Source: an uncultured Pseudoflavonifractor sp.
Lineage (GTDB): Bacteria > Bacillota > Clostridia > Oscillospirales > Oscillospiraceae
NCBI GenBank assembly: GCA_947651395.1
Contig: CANSYW010000008.1
Span: 1-64,000, forward strand
Direction of reading: 5' to 3'
DNA length: 64,000 nt
How positions within the stretch are numbered: the first letter of the stretch is position 1; the number at the start of each line of letters is the position of its first letter. Shown here in pieces: positions 1-7,991 of the stretch. The translations under genes were made by a program, and so were the position numbers. Below the pieces are notes generated by a model. It saw only the letters and a list, made by a program, of their open reading frames with translations. It did no database searches and had not been told where the DNA came from.

Positions 1-123
1 TACACCGCCCGGGGGGCCGGCCGTTTTTTTTTCCCTTTTTAACAACCAAAAGGGCCAAAAATTCTAAACCCCCCCATGCCGGGGCCCCCCAAACGGGGGG
101 GCCCCCTTCCTTCTGCTTCAGCC
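1..123. other. Low-complexity edge, no gene
   Basis: The first 123 bases are dominated by homopolymer runs (G, C, T and A blocks of 5-10) and contain no supportable gene. Read on the minus strand, a G/C-run hairpin lies about 10-45 bases past the stop of the ABC transporter gene and could be its terminator, but there is no clean U-tract. The composition is unlike the rest of the window, and sequence errors at a contig edge are an equal explanation. Confidence 0.4.
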
Positions 124-2154
124 TCAGTCCAGCTGGAACTGGCCGGTGTAGAGCTGGTAGTAGCGGCCCTGCCCGGCCAGAAGCTCGGCGTGGCTGCCCT
201 TCTCCTCAATGCGCCCGTGCTCGATGACCACGATGCAGTCGGAGTTGCGCACGGTGGACAGCCGGTGGGCGATGACGAACACCGTCCGGTTCTCCATCAG
301 TGCGTCCATGCCCTTCTGGATGAGGGCCTCGGTGCGGGTGTCGATGGAGGAGGTAGCCTCGTCCAGGATCATCACCGGGGGATCGGCCACGGCACACCGG
401 GCGATGGCCAGCAGCTGCCGCTGGCCCTGGCTGAGGTTGGCCCCGTCCCCGGTGACCATGGTCTGATACCCCTCGGGCAGCCGCCGGATGAAGGAGTGGG
501 CCCCGGCGGTCTTGGCCGCGGCGATACACTCCTCGTCGCTGGCCTCCAGCCGGCCGTAGCGGATGTTCTCCATCACCGTGCCGGTAAAGAGGTGGGTGTC
601 CTGAAGCACCGCCCCCAGAGACCGGCGCAGGTCGTCTTTTTTGATCTCCTTGACGTCGATGCCGCAGTAGGTGATGACCCCGTCCTGGATCTCGTAGAAG
701 CGGTTGATGAGGTTGGTGACGGTGGTCTTTCCCGCTCCGGTGGAGCCCACAAAGGCGATCTTTTGCCCCGGGTTGGCGTACACCGACACATCGTGGAGGA
801 TCTGCTTTCCCGGCACGTAGGAGAAGTCCACGCTCTGGAACCGCACCGCACCGGTGAGCTCGGTGAGCACATAGCCCTCCCCCCGGGTCACTGCGCCCCG
901 GATACGGTGGAGGCCCTCTGCCGGGTCTCCCTCCGGGTACTTCCAGGCCCACAGGTGGCCGGGTTCCGTCTCGGCGCACTGGGTGAGCGCGTCGTTTTCA
1001 TCTTTTTTGCAGGCCGTCAGGGTCATCCGCCCGTTCTCCGGCACCCACCAGGCCCAGCAGCCGGTGCGCGCCCCGTTCTCCGCCAGACGCAGGGCGCCGT
1101 CCGCGTCCTTGTGGACGGCCACCAGGGTCACCTGGCCCTTGTCCTCCTCCGGCTGGGTATCCATGACCTCGAAGATGCGCTCGGCCCCCGCCAGAGCGGA
1201 GAGGATGGTGGTCAGCTGCTGGGAGATCTGGTTCATGGGCTGGCTCACCTGCCGGGAATAGTTCAGGTAGGTGGAAAATCCGCCCAGGTCAAAGCCGCCG
1301 AAGATGGCCAGCAGGCCCCCCACCGCGGCGGTAAGGGCGTAGCCCGCGTTGTTCAGGTTCATGGCGGCGGGCATAACGGCGGAGGAGTAGAAGTTGGCCT
1401 TGGAGGCCGCCTGGCGGTAGTCGTCGTTGAGCTTGGCGAAGTTGGCCTTGGCCTTCTCCTCGTAGGTGAAAGCCTTCACCACCTTCAGCCCCTCGATCAT
1501 CTCCTGAATGTTGCCGTTGACCTTGCCCAGGTTGGCCTGCTGCTCCCGGTAGTACCGGCGGGACTTGCTGCCCATGAACTTGAACACGGAAAAGGTGGCG
1601 CCCAAAATGACCGCCGTGATAAGGAACAGCAGGGGGCTGATGTAGATCATCATCCCCACCACGCCCACGAACATGAGGGCGGAGGAGAACAGGGACACCA
1701 CCGACTGCTCCAGGGCCATCTGTACGTTGTCCGCATCGTTGGTGAACCGGCTCATGAGCTCGCCGTGGGTGTGCCGGTCGTAGTAGGAGATGGGCAGATC
1801 CTGGAGGGCGTCGAACAGATCCTTCCGCAGCCGGTTGACCCCCTTCTGGGCCAGCCGGGCCATGGTGGCCATCTGCAAATAGGAGGCCGCAACGCCCACC
1901 AGATAGATGCCAAGCAGGGGGAGCAGCGCCTTGAGCAGGTCTCCCGGCCCGGCGTAGACTCCGTCCACCAGGTTGTTGATGATGGGCCGCATATAGTAAG
2001 ATCCGCCGATGTTGGTACAAACGGACAAAAGCAGGCAGACCAGCACGCCCATCAGGGGCAGCTTGCTCTGGGACAGATAACCCATGAGCCGCTTAATGGT
2101 CTTTTTCGTGTCTTTGGGCTTGGAAAAGCCCCCTCTTCCATGAGGCCCCGGCAT
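124..2154 (-). CDS. ABC exporter, canonical-site half-transporter subunit
   Basis: A 676-residue fused membrane and ATPase subunit of a multidrug-type ABC exporter. An N-terminal six-helix ABC_membrane domain (about residues 35-315) is followed by a nucleotide-binding domain (about 430-670). Walker A is GSTGAGKTT, Walker B is ILDEATSSID with the catalytic Glu, and the switch His is in IAHRLST. The signature is LSQGQ rather than LSGGQ, which is common in the partner of a degenerate subunit. About 85 residues (around 340-425, Trp/Gly rich) are inserted between the two domains; as I recall, clostridial homologues often carry such a segment. Its ATG overlaps the stop of the upstream subunit (TAATG), so the two are translationally coupled and probably form a heterodimer. 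Substrate unknown. Confidence 0.93.
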   Translation of the reverse strand: MPGPHGRGGFSKPKDTKKTIKRLMGYLSQSKLPLMGVLVCLLLSVCTNIGGSYYMRPIINNLVDGVYAGPGDLLKALLPLLGIYLVGVAASYLQMATMARLAQKGVNRLRKDLFDALQDLPISYYDRHTHGELMSRFTNDADNVQMALEQSVVSLFSSALMFVGVVGMMIYISPLLFLITAVILGATFSVFKFMGSKSRRYYREQQANLGKVNGNIQEMIEGLKVVKAFTYEEKAKANFAKLNDDYRQAASKANFYSSAVMPAAMNLNNAGYALTAAVGGLLAIFGGFDLGGFSTYLNYSRQVSQPMNQISQQLTTILSALAGAERIFEVMDTQPEEDKGQVTLVAVHKDADGALRLAENGARTGCWAWWVPENGRMTLTACKKDENDALTQCAETEPGHLWAWKYPEGDPAEGLHRIRGAVTRGEGYVLTELTGAVRFQSVDFSYVPGKQILHDVSVYANPGQKIAFVGSTGAGKTTVTNLINRFYEIQDGVITYCGIDVKEIKKDDLRRSLGAVLQDTHLFTGTVMENIRYGRLEASDEECIAAAKTAGAHSFIRRLPEGYQTMVTGDGANLSQGQRQLLAIARCAVADPPVMILDEATSSIDTRTEALIQKGMDALMENRTVFVIAHRLSTVRNSDCIVVIEHGRIEEKGSHAELLAGQGRYYQLYTGQFQLD

Positions 2155-3893
2155 TATTCGCTCACCCCTTCCTGTTGGGAGTTGTAGATCTCCTGGTAGA
2201 CGGCGTTGCCGGCCATCAGCTCGTCGTGGGCGCCCTCTCCCACAATGGCTCCGTCGTCCAGCACCAGGATCTTATCGGCATACTGCACCGAGGAGATGCG
2301 CTGGGCGATGATAATGACCGTGGTTCCCATCAGGTTTTTGGCGAAGGACTCCCGGATGGCCGCCTCGGTGGCGGAGTCCACCGCGGAGGTGGAGTCGTCC
2401 AAAATAAGGATGGCGGGCTTGCGCAGCATGGCCCGGGCGATACACAATCGCTGCTTCTGTCCTCCGGAGACATTGGTGCCCCCCTGATCCAGCAGCGTGT
2501 CAAATCCGTCGGGCAGAGCCATGATGAAGTCGTAAGCCTGGGCGTCCCTGGCCGCCTGGATCAGCTCCTCCTCCGTGGCGTCCTTCTTACCCCAGAGCAG
2601 ATTTTCCCGGATGGTGCCGGAAAAGAGCACGTTATTTTGCAGCACCATGCCGATGCGGCCGCGCAGCGCCTCGATGGGGTAGTCCCGCACGTCCATGCCG
2701 TCTACCAGCACCTGGCCCCCGGTCACGTCGTAGAACCGGGGGATCAGGTTCACCAGGGAGGACTTGCCCGTCCCCGTGCCCCCTACGATGGCCACAAACT
2801 GCCCCGGCTCCGCCGTAAAGCTCAGATGCTCCAGCACGTCGTCTCCCGAGCCTCCGGCCCGGTGCTTAAAGGACACGTCCCGGAACTCCACCCGGCCCTG
2901 GGCCGTGGGCAGCTGGATCCCGCAGCTCTCCGGCCGGTCCTGGATGTCGGGCTGGGTATCCAAAACCTCGATGATCCGGTGGCTGCAGGCCATGGCCCGG
3001 GCCAGTTGGAGAAGGCTCATGGCCACCATCATTACGCTCATGAGGATCTGAAAGATGTAGTTGATAAAGGAGCTCAGATCGCCGTAGAGCATGGTTCCGT
3101 CCATCACCTGGTTCCCGCCCAGGTAGAGCACCGCCAGGGTGGCCGCGTTCAGGGACAGGGTCATTACCGGCATGATCATCACGATGCGCATGGCCACGTT
3201 GATGCCTGCCTCGGTCAGCTCATCATTGGCCTTTTGAAACTTGGTCTTCTCGTAAGCCGAGCGGACGAAGGCCTTCACCACCCGAACGGCCACCAGGTTT
3301 TCCTGGACGGCGTTATTCAGGTTGTCGATCTTCCGCTGCGTCACCTCGAAGAGGTGGTTGCACACCTTCATGATAAGCCCGATAGCCAGCATCATCAGGG
3401 GGATGACCACCACCAGCACCAGCGCCAGGGAGGCGTTGATGGAAAAGGCCATAAAGAGGGCGGCAATGAGCATCACAGGCGCCCGGGTGATGATGCGCAT
3501 CCCCATGGTCATGGTCATCTGAACCGCGTTGACGTCGTTGGTCATCCGGGTGATGAGGGAGGCCGAGGAAAACCGGTCGATATCGGCGAAGGAAAAGTCC
3601 TGGATCTTTTGGAACATGGCGTTGCGCAGGTTGGCGCCGAAGCCCTGCCCGGCGATGGAGGAGGCCTTGGCGGACACCACACCGCACACCATGCCCGCCA
3701 CTGCCAGGGCCAGCATGGCGGCCCCTGTTTTCAGGATGTAGTCCATATCCCCGTTGGCAATGCCCACGTCCACGATGGCGGCCATAAGACGGGGCATGAC
3801 GATCTCGCACAGCACCTCCAGGATCACCAATGTGGGGGCCAGGATCACCCATTGCTTATATTCTCCAATGTACACACTGAGCCGTTTCAGCAT
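2154..3893 (-). CDS. ABC exporter, degenerate-site half-transporter subunit
   Basis: A 579-residue ABC exporter half, with a membrane domain (about residues 15-300) and an ATPase domain (about 335-575). Walker A is GGTGTGKSS and the signature is VSGGQKQ. Walker B ends in LDDSTSAVD, so Asp replaces the catalytic Glu, and the switch His is Gln (IIIAQRISS). Those two substitutions mark the degenerate subunit of heterodimeric exporters such as BmrCD, LmrCD and TM287/288. The start overlaps the last 7 bases of the marR gene, and the partner subunit follows with a one-base overlap. Expression therefore probably comes from the marR promoter near 4434-4462. Exported substrate cannot be told from sequence. 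Confidence 0.93.
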   Translation of the reverse strand: MLKRLSVYIGEYKQWVILAPTLVILEVLCEIVMPRLMAAIVDVGIANGDMDYILKTGAAMLALAVAGMVCGVVSAKASSIAGQGFGANLRNAMFQKIQDFSFADIDRFSSASLITRMTNDVNAVQMTMTMGMRIITRAPVMLIAALFMAFSINASLALVLVVVIPLMMLAIGLIMKVCNHLFEVTQRKIDNLNNAVQENLVAVRVVKAFVRSAYEKTKFQKANDELTEAGINVAMRIVMIMPVMTLSLNAATLAVLYLGGNQVMDGTMLYGDLSSFINYIFQILMSVMMVAMSLLQLARAMACSHRIIEVLDTQPDIQDRPESCGIQLPTAQGRVEFRDVSFKHRAGGSGDDVLEHLSFTAEPGQFVAIVGGTGTGKSSLVNLIPRFYDVTGGQVLVDGMDVRDYPIEALRGRIGMVLQNNVLFSGTIRENLLWGKKDATEEELIQAARDAQAYDFIMALPDGFDTLLDQGGTNVSGGQKQRLCIARAMLRKPAILILDDSTSAVDSATEAAIRESFAKNLMGTTVIIIAQRISSVQYADKILVLDDGAIVGEGAHDELMAGNAVYQEIYNSQQEGVSE

Positions 3894-4375
3894 CTGTCCT
3901 CACCTTCCTTTTCCGGCGGGCAGAAGGGAGGAGGTTCCACCCCGCCTAAATTGTCGATCATCCGGGTCAAAAACCCGGTGAGCTGAGCTTTTTCCTCCGG
4001 GGAAAACCCGACCAGCATCCGCTGATCCACCGCCTGGAAGCTCTCGCCGCACAACTCCACCGCTCTTCGGCCCTTGTCGGTGAGAGCGATCAGGTTGCGC
4101 CGGGCGTCCCGGACGTCGGCGCTGCGCTCCACGTAGCTGTCCCGCTCCAGGGTCTTCAACGACACCGCCACCGTGGCGGGAGAGACCCGCAGGGTTCGGG
4201 CCACATCCCGCTGAGACCACTGCTCCCCCGCCGCCTCGGCGGCGAAGAGGCTCAAAAGCAGCATGGGCGCCCCCAAGTCCCCGATGCCCCGGGCCGCCTG
4301 CTCCTCCGCCACCCGCCGCTTGTGGGCGTGGTGAAGCCCGTGGAACAGGGCGCTGGGCTCATTATTTTGATACAT
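3887..4375 (-). CDS. MarR-family transcriptional regulator
   Basis: A 162-residue winged-helix MarR protein. The helix-turn-helix lies around residues 60-95 (RDVARTLRVSPATVAVSLK) and the wing contains the DVRDARRNLIALTDKG signature. The start chosen is the ATG at 4375, preceded by GGGAG 8-9 bases upstream. The longer frame to 4528 would run through the promoter and is rejected. It is the first gene of a three-gene operon with the two ABC exporter subunits, the usual arrangement for a local repressor of a drug efflux pump. A pair of direct repeats just downstream of the promoter is the candidate operator, so autorepression relieved by a ligand is likely (inference). Confidence 0.9.
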   Translation of the reverse strand: MYQNNEPSALFHGLHHAHKRRVAEEQAARGIGDLGAPMLLLSLFAAEAAGEQWSQRDVARTLRVSPATVAVSLKTLERDSYVERSADVRDARRNLIALTDKGRRAVELCGESFQAVDQRMLVGFSPEEKAQLTGFLTRMIDNLGGVEPPPFCPPEKEGEDRC

Positions 4376-4395
4376 GCCACCATCTCCCGAAAAAC

Positions 4396-4420
4396 CGTTC
4401 GTATGTTTATCGTTCGCATG
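4396..4420 (-). promoter_or_regulatory. Candidate MarR operator, direct repeats
   Basis: Two copies of CGTTCG(T/C)ATG occur at 4396-4405 and 4411-4420, 15 bases start to start. They sit between the predicted transcription start of the marR-ABC operon (about 4427) and the marR ATG. A repressor bound here would block initiation or early elongation. Assignment to this MarR protein rests on position only. Confidence 0.45.
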
Positions 4421-4433
4421 CTGATAGTTTGGG

Positions 4434-4462
4434 AGTATACTCCTTTCCATGGGGGAAGTCAA
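4434..4462 (-). promoter_or_regulatory. Sigma-A promoter of the marR-ABC operon
   Basis: On the minus strand TTGACT (4462-4457) and TATACT (4439-4434) are separated by exactly 17 bases. This is a near-consensus vegetative promoter placed about 60 bases before the marR ATG. Confidence 0.75.
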
Positions 4463-4484
4463 GAGAAATTTGTAAACAAATTTA

Positions 4485-4496
4485 GAACAATTGTTT
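4485..4496 (+). promoter_or_regulatory. LexA (SOS) box of lexA
   Basis: GAACAATTGTTT at 4485-4496 fits the Gram-positive LexA/DinR half-site arrangement GAAC-N4-GTTY. It overlaps the -35 element of the lexA promoter, so bound LexA would block its own transcription. Confidence 0.7.
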
Positions 4497-4524
4497 GACA
4501 AAGGGGAGGCGGGTGTGCTATGAT
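4495..4524 (+). promoter_or_regulatory. Sigma-A promoter of lexA
   Basis: TTGACA (4495-4500) and TATGAT (4519-4524) are 18 bases apart. The predicted start near 4531 rules out the upstream in-frame ATG at 4520 and supports the ATG at 4553. Confidence 0.75.
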
Positions 4525-4552
4525 ACAACTATCAAATGAAGGAGGGATCGCC

Positions 4553-5164
4553 ATGCCCGCCCCCTTGACGCCCAAACAGGCAGAGATCTACGACTTTATC
4601 CTTCAATATACCAAGGAGCACGGCTATCCGCCCTCGGTGCGGGAGATCGGCGCCGCCGTGCAGCTGAAAAGTCCCTCCACCGTCCACTTCCACATGAAAA
4701 AGCTGGAGGCGGAGGGCTATATCCACAAGGCCGACGGCAAGACCCGGGCCATCAGTCTGCCCCACCAGGCTGTGGCGGAGGAGCTGGACGGCCAGCGGGA
4801 TCAGGTGCCCCTGGTGGGCAGCGTGGCCGCCGGCAGTCCCATCCTGGCGGAGGAAAATGTGGAGGAGTACCTGACCTTCGACACCGGCGGACGCACCGGG
4901 GAGCACTTTGCCCTGCGGGTGCGGGGCGAGTCTATGCTCTACGCGGGCATCCTCCCTGACGACTTGGTCATCGTCCACCGGCAGGAAAACTTCCGCAACG
5001 GGGACATTGTGGTGGCACTCTTTGAGGACGAGGCCACGGTGAAAACCTACCGCATGGAGCGGGGCCACCTGTGGCTCATGCCGGAGAATCCGGAGTATGA
5101 GCCCATCGACGGCGAGGGCTGCGCCCTGCTGGGCCGCGTGGTGGCCGTGCTGCGGCGGTACTGA
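4553..5164 (+). CDS. lexA: LexA SOS repressor
   Basis: A 203-residue LexA, the usual family length. The N-terminal winged helix (residues 1-70, with the typical YPPSVREIG segment) binds SOS boxes. The C-terminal S24 peptidase domain carries the self-cleavage site Ala93-Gly94 (in SVAAGSP), nucleophile Ser127 (RGESM) and general base Lys164 (TVKTY). RecA filaments on single-stranded DNA trigger this autocleavage and derepress repair genes. The start is the ATG at 4553, with AAGGAGGG seven bases upstream. The gene is monocistronic, ends at a strong terminator, and has its own SOS box over the -35. Confidence 0.97.
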   Translation: MPAPLTPKQAEIYDFILQYTKEHGYPPSVREIGAAVQLKSPSTVHFHMKKLEAEGYIHKADGKTRAISLPHQAVAEELDGQRDQVPLVGSVAAGSPILAEENVEEYLTFDTGGRTGEHFALRVRGESMLYAGILPDDLVIVHRQENFRNGDIVVALFEDEATVKTYRMERGHLWLMPENPEYEPIDGEGCALLGRVVAVLRRY

Positions 5165-5183
5165 GCCCCTCCTTGGCAAAGAG

Positions 5184-5217
5184 ACGCCCGGCATCTCAGG
5201 ATGCCGGGCGTTGTTGT
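5184..5217 (+). terminator. Rho-independent terminator of lexA
   Basis: A 12-bp stem (5184-5195 pairing with 5200-5211) with a TCAG loop, followed by a T-rich tail, begins about 20 bases after the lexA stop. Confidence 0.85.
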
Positions 5218-5325
5218 ATCTCCGGGGCTCAACAACGCGTCCTGGGGAGGGCTCGGAACAGAGGGCAAAGACCATTGCGCTTTCATGCACAGCAGGGGAC
5301 GCCGGGCGATTTCTTCTTCCTTTTT

Positions 5326-5342
5326 GTTACAGATTTATTACA
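5326..5342 (-). promoter_or_regulatory. WalR (YycF)-like binding site
   Basis: On the minus strand TGTAAT, five bases, TGTAAC matches the WalR consensus TGTWAH-N5-TGTWAH exactly. It lies about 110 bases upstream of the -35 of a cell-wall peptidase gene, the classic target class of the WalRK two-component system. No walR gene is in this window. Confidence 0.5.
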
Positions 5343-5485
5343 ATTTTGCCAAAGGGTGTGGAATATTTCGTTTTTTATGGCCGGGGAGAACCACAATATA
5401 TAGAAGCAAAGTTATTTTTCCTTGTCAAAAATCACGGAAAACCGTGAAAACCCTTGACGAATGGGCCAAAAGCGAGTATGATTGC

Positions 5486-5514
5486 TTTGTAACCATTTGT
5501 AACCTTTTGTTTCC
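5486..5514 (+). repeat. Three direct repeats at the M23 gene transcription start
   Basis: TTTGTAACC (5486-5494), TTTGTAACC (5496-5504) and TTTGTTTCC (5506-5514) repeat every 10 bases, one helical turn, directly after the -10 element. Tandem same-face repeats are typical of OmpR-class response-regulator sites. The spacing between hexamers is N4, not the N5 of a strict WalR box. Confidence 0.5.
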
Positions 5515-5598
5515 CTCTCGTAACTGACTGGTAATACGCCTGTAACACAGCGGGGAACATTCTTCAAAACAGACCTTAAGGAAAGAAGGTTTTCGCCC

Positions 5599-7068
5599 GT
5601 GGATGAGATCCTGCGGTACCCCCATACGGCGCCCGCACCTGCCCCGGCCAAGACCAGGGAGGCCCACAGCTGGCACCTGCCCAGCCTGCGTCTGCCTCAG
5701 ATCAGATTTTCCCACGCCACCCAGCGCCGCTCTCCGCTGGATGTGGCCATCTTCCTCACCGTGGCTCTCTCCGTGACCGCCGCCGGCATCAGCAGTCACC
5801 TTTACTGCCCCGCCTATCAGGTCTCTGTGGACGGCGTGGATCTGGGCTTGGTGAGCGACTACCACGATGTGGAGCGCGCCGTGGAGCGGGTGGAGGCCCG
5901 GGCCGGAAGCATTCTGGGCCGGGAGTACACGCTGGAGCAGGATGTGGACTTCCGCTTCCAGCTGGCACAGCGGGATGCGCTGATGCCCGTCTCCGGCATT
6001 GAGACCTACCTCTTTGACCAGATCGGCGAGGTGATGAAGACCTCGGTGCTGACGGTGAACGGCAAAATGCTGGGCGCCGCCGACAACGACGCGGCCCTCA
6101 CCGCCATGCTGGACTCCATCAAGGCCCCCTTTGTCACGGAGAACACCGTCTCGGCCGAGTTTGTGGAGCCTGTGGTGGTGACCAGAGAATATACCGCCAC
6201 CTCCGCCCTGCGGGAGATCTCCGATATGCGAAGCGTCCTCACCTCCAACAGCCTGGAGCGGGTGGACTACTTCGTAAAGGCGGGAGACACCTTCTCCGCC
6301 ATCGCCAACAATTACGGCATGACCATCGCCCAGCTCCAGGAGCTGAACCCCGGCGTGGACATCAACAACCTGTGGGTGGATCAGGTCCTCACCATCAGCC
6401 AGGCGGTCCCCTATCTGTCGGTGCGCACGGTGGACAACGTGACCTACGACGGCCCCGTGGCCTTTGCCGTGGAAGAGGTCCCCGACGACAGCATCTACCA
6501 GGGCTTCTCCAAGGTCTTGGTGCCCGGCGTAGAGGGCTGGGCCACCTATAACGCCGACGTCTCCTACCTCAACGGCGCGGAGCAGGAGCGTATCATCAAC
6601 TCCACCCAGGTCCACGCCGAGCCCATCACCCAGGTGGTGGCCGTGGGCACCAAGCCCCGGCCCAAGACCATGGCCACCGGCCAGTTCCAGTGGCCCCTCT
6701 ATGGGCGGATCAACTCCACCTACGGCTCCCGGTATATCTTCGGCTCCTACTCCTTCCACACCGGTCTGGACATCGCCGGATCTTACGGCGCGGCCATCAC
6801 CGCCGCCGACGGCGGCCGGGTGACCTTCTCCGGAACGGGCACGGGAAGCTACTGGAGCTACGGCAACTACGTGGTCATCGACCACGAAAACGGCCTTCAG
6901 ACCATCTACGCCCACTGTTCCAGCCTGAAGGTGAAAACGGGCGACCGGGTCTACAAGGGCCAGGTCATCGCCGGAGTGGGCGCCACCGGCCGGGCCACCG
7001 GAAACCACTGTCACTTCCAGGTGAAGCTGAACGGAACCACGGTGAACCCCTACAATTACCTTCCCTGA
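5599..7068 (+). CDS. LysM/G5/M23 peptidoglycan endopeptidase, membrane-anchored
   Basis: A 489-residue cell-wall hydrolase starting at GTG, with AAGGAAAGAAGG upstream. Residues 1-47 are cytoplasmic and Pro/His rich, and one transmembrane segment spans about 48-67. A LysM peptidoglycan-binding domain (about 223-268, with YFVKAGDTFSAIA) follows. Next come a G5-type domain (about 272-352) and a C-terminal M23 peptidase domain (about 360-489). The zinc ligands are visible in HTGLDIAG and in the HxH of GNHCHFQV. M23 enzymes of this architecture cut peptide cross-links during growth or division. The gene stands alone between lexA and a convergent divIVA gene; its promoter region has WalR-like sites. 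Confidence 0.92.
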   Translation: MDEILRYPHTAPAPAPAKTREAHSWHLPSLRLPQIRFSHATQRRSPLDVAIFLTVALSVTAAGISSHLYCPAYQVSVDGVDLGLVSDYHDVERAVERVEARAGSILGREYTLEQDVDFRFQLAQRDALMPVSGIETYLFDQIGEVMKTSVLTVNGKMLGAADNDAALTAMLDSIKAPFVTENTVSAEFVEPVVVTREYTATSALREISDMRSVLTSNSLERVDYFVKAGDTFSAIANNYGMTIAQLQELNPGVDINNLWVDQVLTISQAVPYLSVRTVDNVTYDGPVAFAVEEVPDDSIYQGFSKVLVPGVEGWATYNADVSYLNGAEQERIINSTQVHAEPITQVVAVGTKPRPKTMATGQFQWPLYGRINSTYGSRYIFGSYSFHTGLDIAGSYGAAITAADGGRVTFSGTGTGSYWSYGNYVVIDHENGLQTIYAHCSSLKVKTGDRVYKGQVIAGVGATGRATGNHCHFQVKLNGTTVNPYNYLP

Positions 7069-7078
7069 ATTCAACAGC

Positions 7079-7115
7079 AAAAAGGACGGAGGATCATCCT
7101 CCGTCCTTTTTATAT
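7079..7115 (+). terminator. Terminator of the M23 peptidase gene
   Basis: A stem of about 14 bp (AAAAGGACGGAGGA and its complement) with a three-base loop ends in TTTTTATAT. It can act on both strands. Confidence 0.9.
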
Positions 7116-7174
7116 CCCCGAAAGGGGGCCACGGGCGGCCACGCCGGGGAAACAGATCCCTCGGGCCAAAACGC

Positions 7175-7209
7175 AAAAAAGGCTTCCCCCTGTGGGGGAA
7201 GCCTTTTCT
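7175..7209 (-). terminator. Terminator of the divIVA-like gene
   Basis: A 14-bp stem (7177-7190 with 7194-7207) lies directly after the divIVA stop on the minus strand, with an A/T tract on both sides, so it can work bidirectionally. Confidence 0.88.
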
Positions 7210-7215
7210 CTTTTC

Positions 7216-7959
7216 TCAGGTGATCTCGTAATCCTTCCCGAACTTCAGATTATCGAAATCGATCCGCCGGGTGGGGGCGCCGTCGTCCTCCCCGTCCTCA
7301 TCCCCGTCTTCCGCCTCATCCTCGGGCTCGTCATCCTCCTCCACAGCCTCGGGCTGGAGGTGGATCACGCCCCGGCGCAGCTCCTCGTAGAGAGGATCCG
7401 CCTCCAGCGGCTCGGGCTCCTCGTCGGGAACCTCCTCCACCGCCTTCTCCACCGCATCGCCGATGACCTCGGCGGCCCGGGCCACGGGGTCGGTCTTCAC
7501 AGGGGCGGTATTCAGCTTGGAAAGGCCCGCCAGATAGTCCATCTCATGCTGATAGAGCTCCTTGAGCTTGGACAGGTAGGCGGCGGTGGCGTTGCGGGCC
7601 GCGGTGAGACGAAGCTGCTCGCTCTCGGTCTCCGCCCGGAGGGCTTCGATCTTCTCCTGGCTCTCCCGCTCGGCGGCGGCGGTGAGCTCCACCTTCCGCT
7701 TCTCCGCGTCCTTGACGATATCGTCCGCCATTTTCTGGGCGGAGAGAAGGGCCTTGCGCATGGCGTCGTCGGTGGAGCGATATTCCTCCACCTTGTCGGC
7801 CAGCACCTTCATCTTTGCCTTCAGGGTGGCGTTTTCCTTATACAGCGTAGTGTAGTCGGCGGTGAGCAGATCCAGGAACTCGTCCACCATGGCCATATTA
7901 TAGCCGCCGAAGGACGCCTTGGCAAAGGCGTGCTCCGCCACCTCCTGAGGAGTCAGCAT
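7216..7959 (-). CDS. DivIVA-domain protein
   Basis: A 247-residue DivIVA/GpsB-type protein. The N-terminal 60 residues match the family: a helix, then FGGYNMAMVDEFLDLL, the lipid-binding and dimerisation segment. A long charged coiled coil (about 30-150) follows, then an acidic Pro/Glu/Asp-rich tail (about 180-230) ending in a short basic-hydrophobic patch. DivIVA proteins mark curved membrane at septa and poles and recruit division or chromosome-anchoring factors. It is the last gene after yggS and sepF, as in the conserved Firmicutes division cluster. It is separated from sepF by two tandem hairpin repeats. Function at the septum is inferred from family and context. Confidence 0.88.
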   Translation of the reverse strand: MLTPQEVAEHAFAKASFGGYNMAMVDEFLDLLTADYTTLYKENATLKAKMKVLADKVEEYRSTDDAMRKALLSAQKMADDIVKDAEKRKVELTAAAERESQEKIEALRAETESEQLRLTAARNATAAYLSKLKELYQHEMDYLAGLSKLNTAPVKTDPVARAAEVIGDAVEKAVEEVPDEEPEPLEADPLYEELRRGVIHLQPEAVEEDDEPEDEAEDGDEDGEDDGAPTRRIDFDNLKFGKDYEIT

Positions 7960-7991
7960 ATGTATCCCGCCCTTTCTGTTTTTTAATAGAG

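Larger units (their letters stand above)
5218..5598 (+). promoter_or_regulatory. Long upstream region of the M23 peptidase gene
   Basis: This gene-free stretch contains a promoter (TTGACG 5454-5459, 17 bases, TATGAT 5477-5482). A small inverted repeat TCACGG-aaaa-CCGTGA lies just upstream of it (5432-5447). The region also carries several TGTAA(C/T) hexamers, listed separately as WalR-like boxes. Its first part (5218-5320) shows nothing recognisable. Confidence 0.65.

Noticed and set aside
4376-4528. Longer MarR start at 4528
   Set aside because: It would lie upstream of a consensus promoter that drives the gene.
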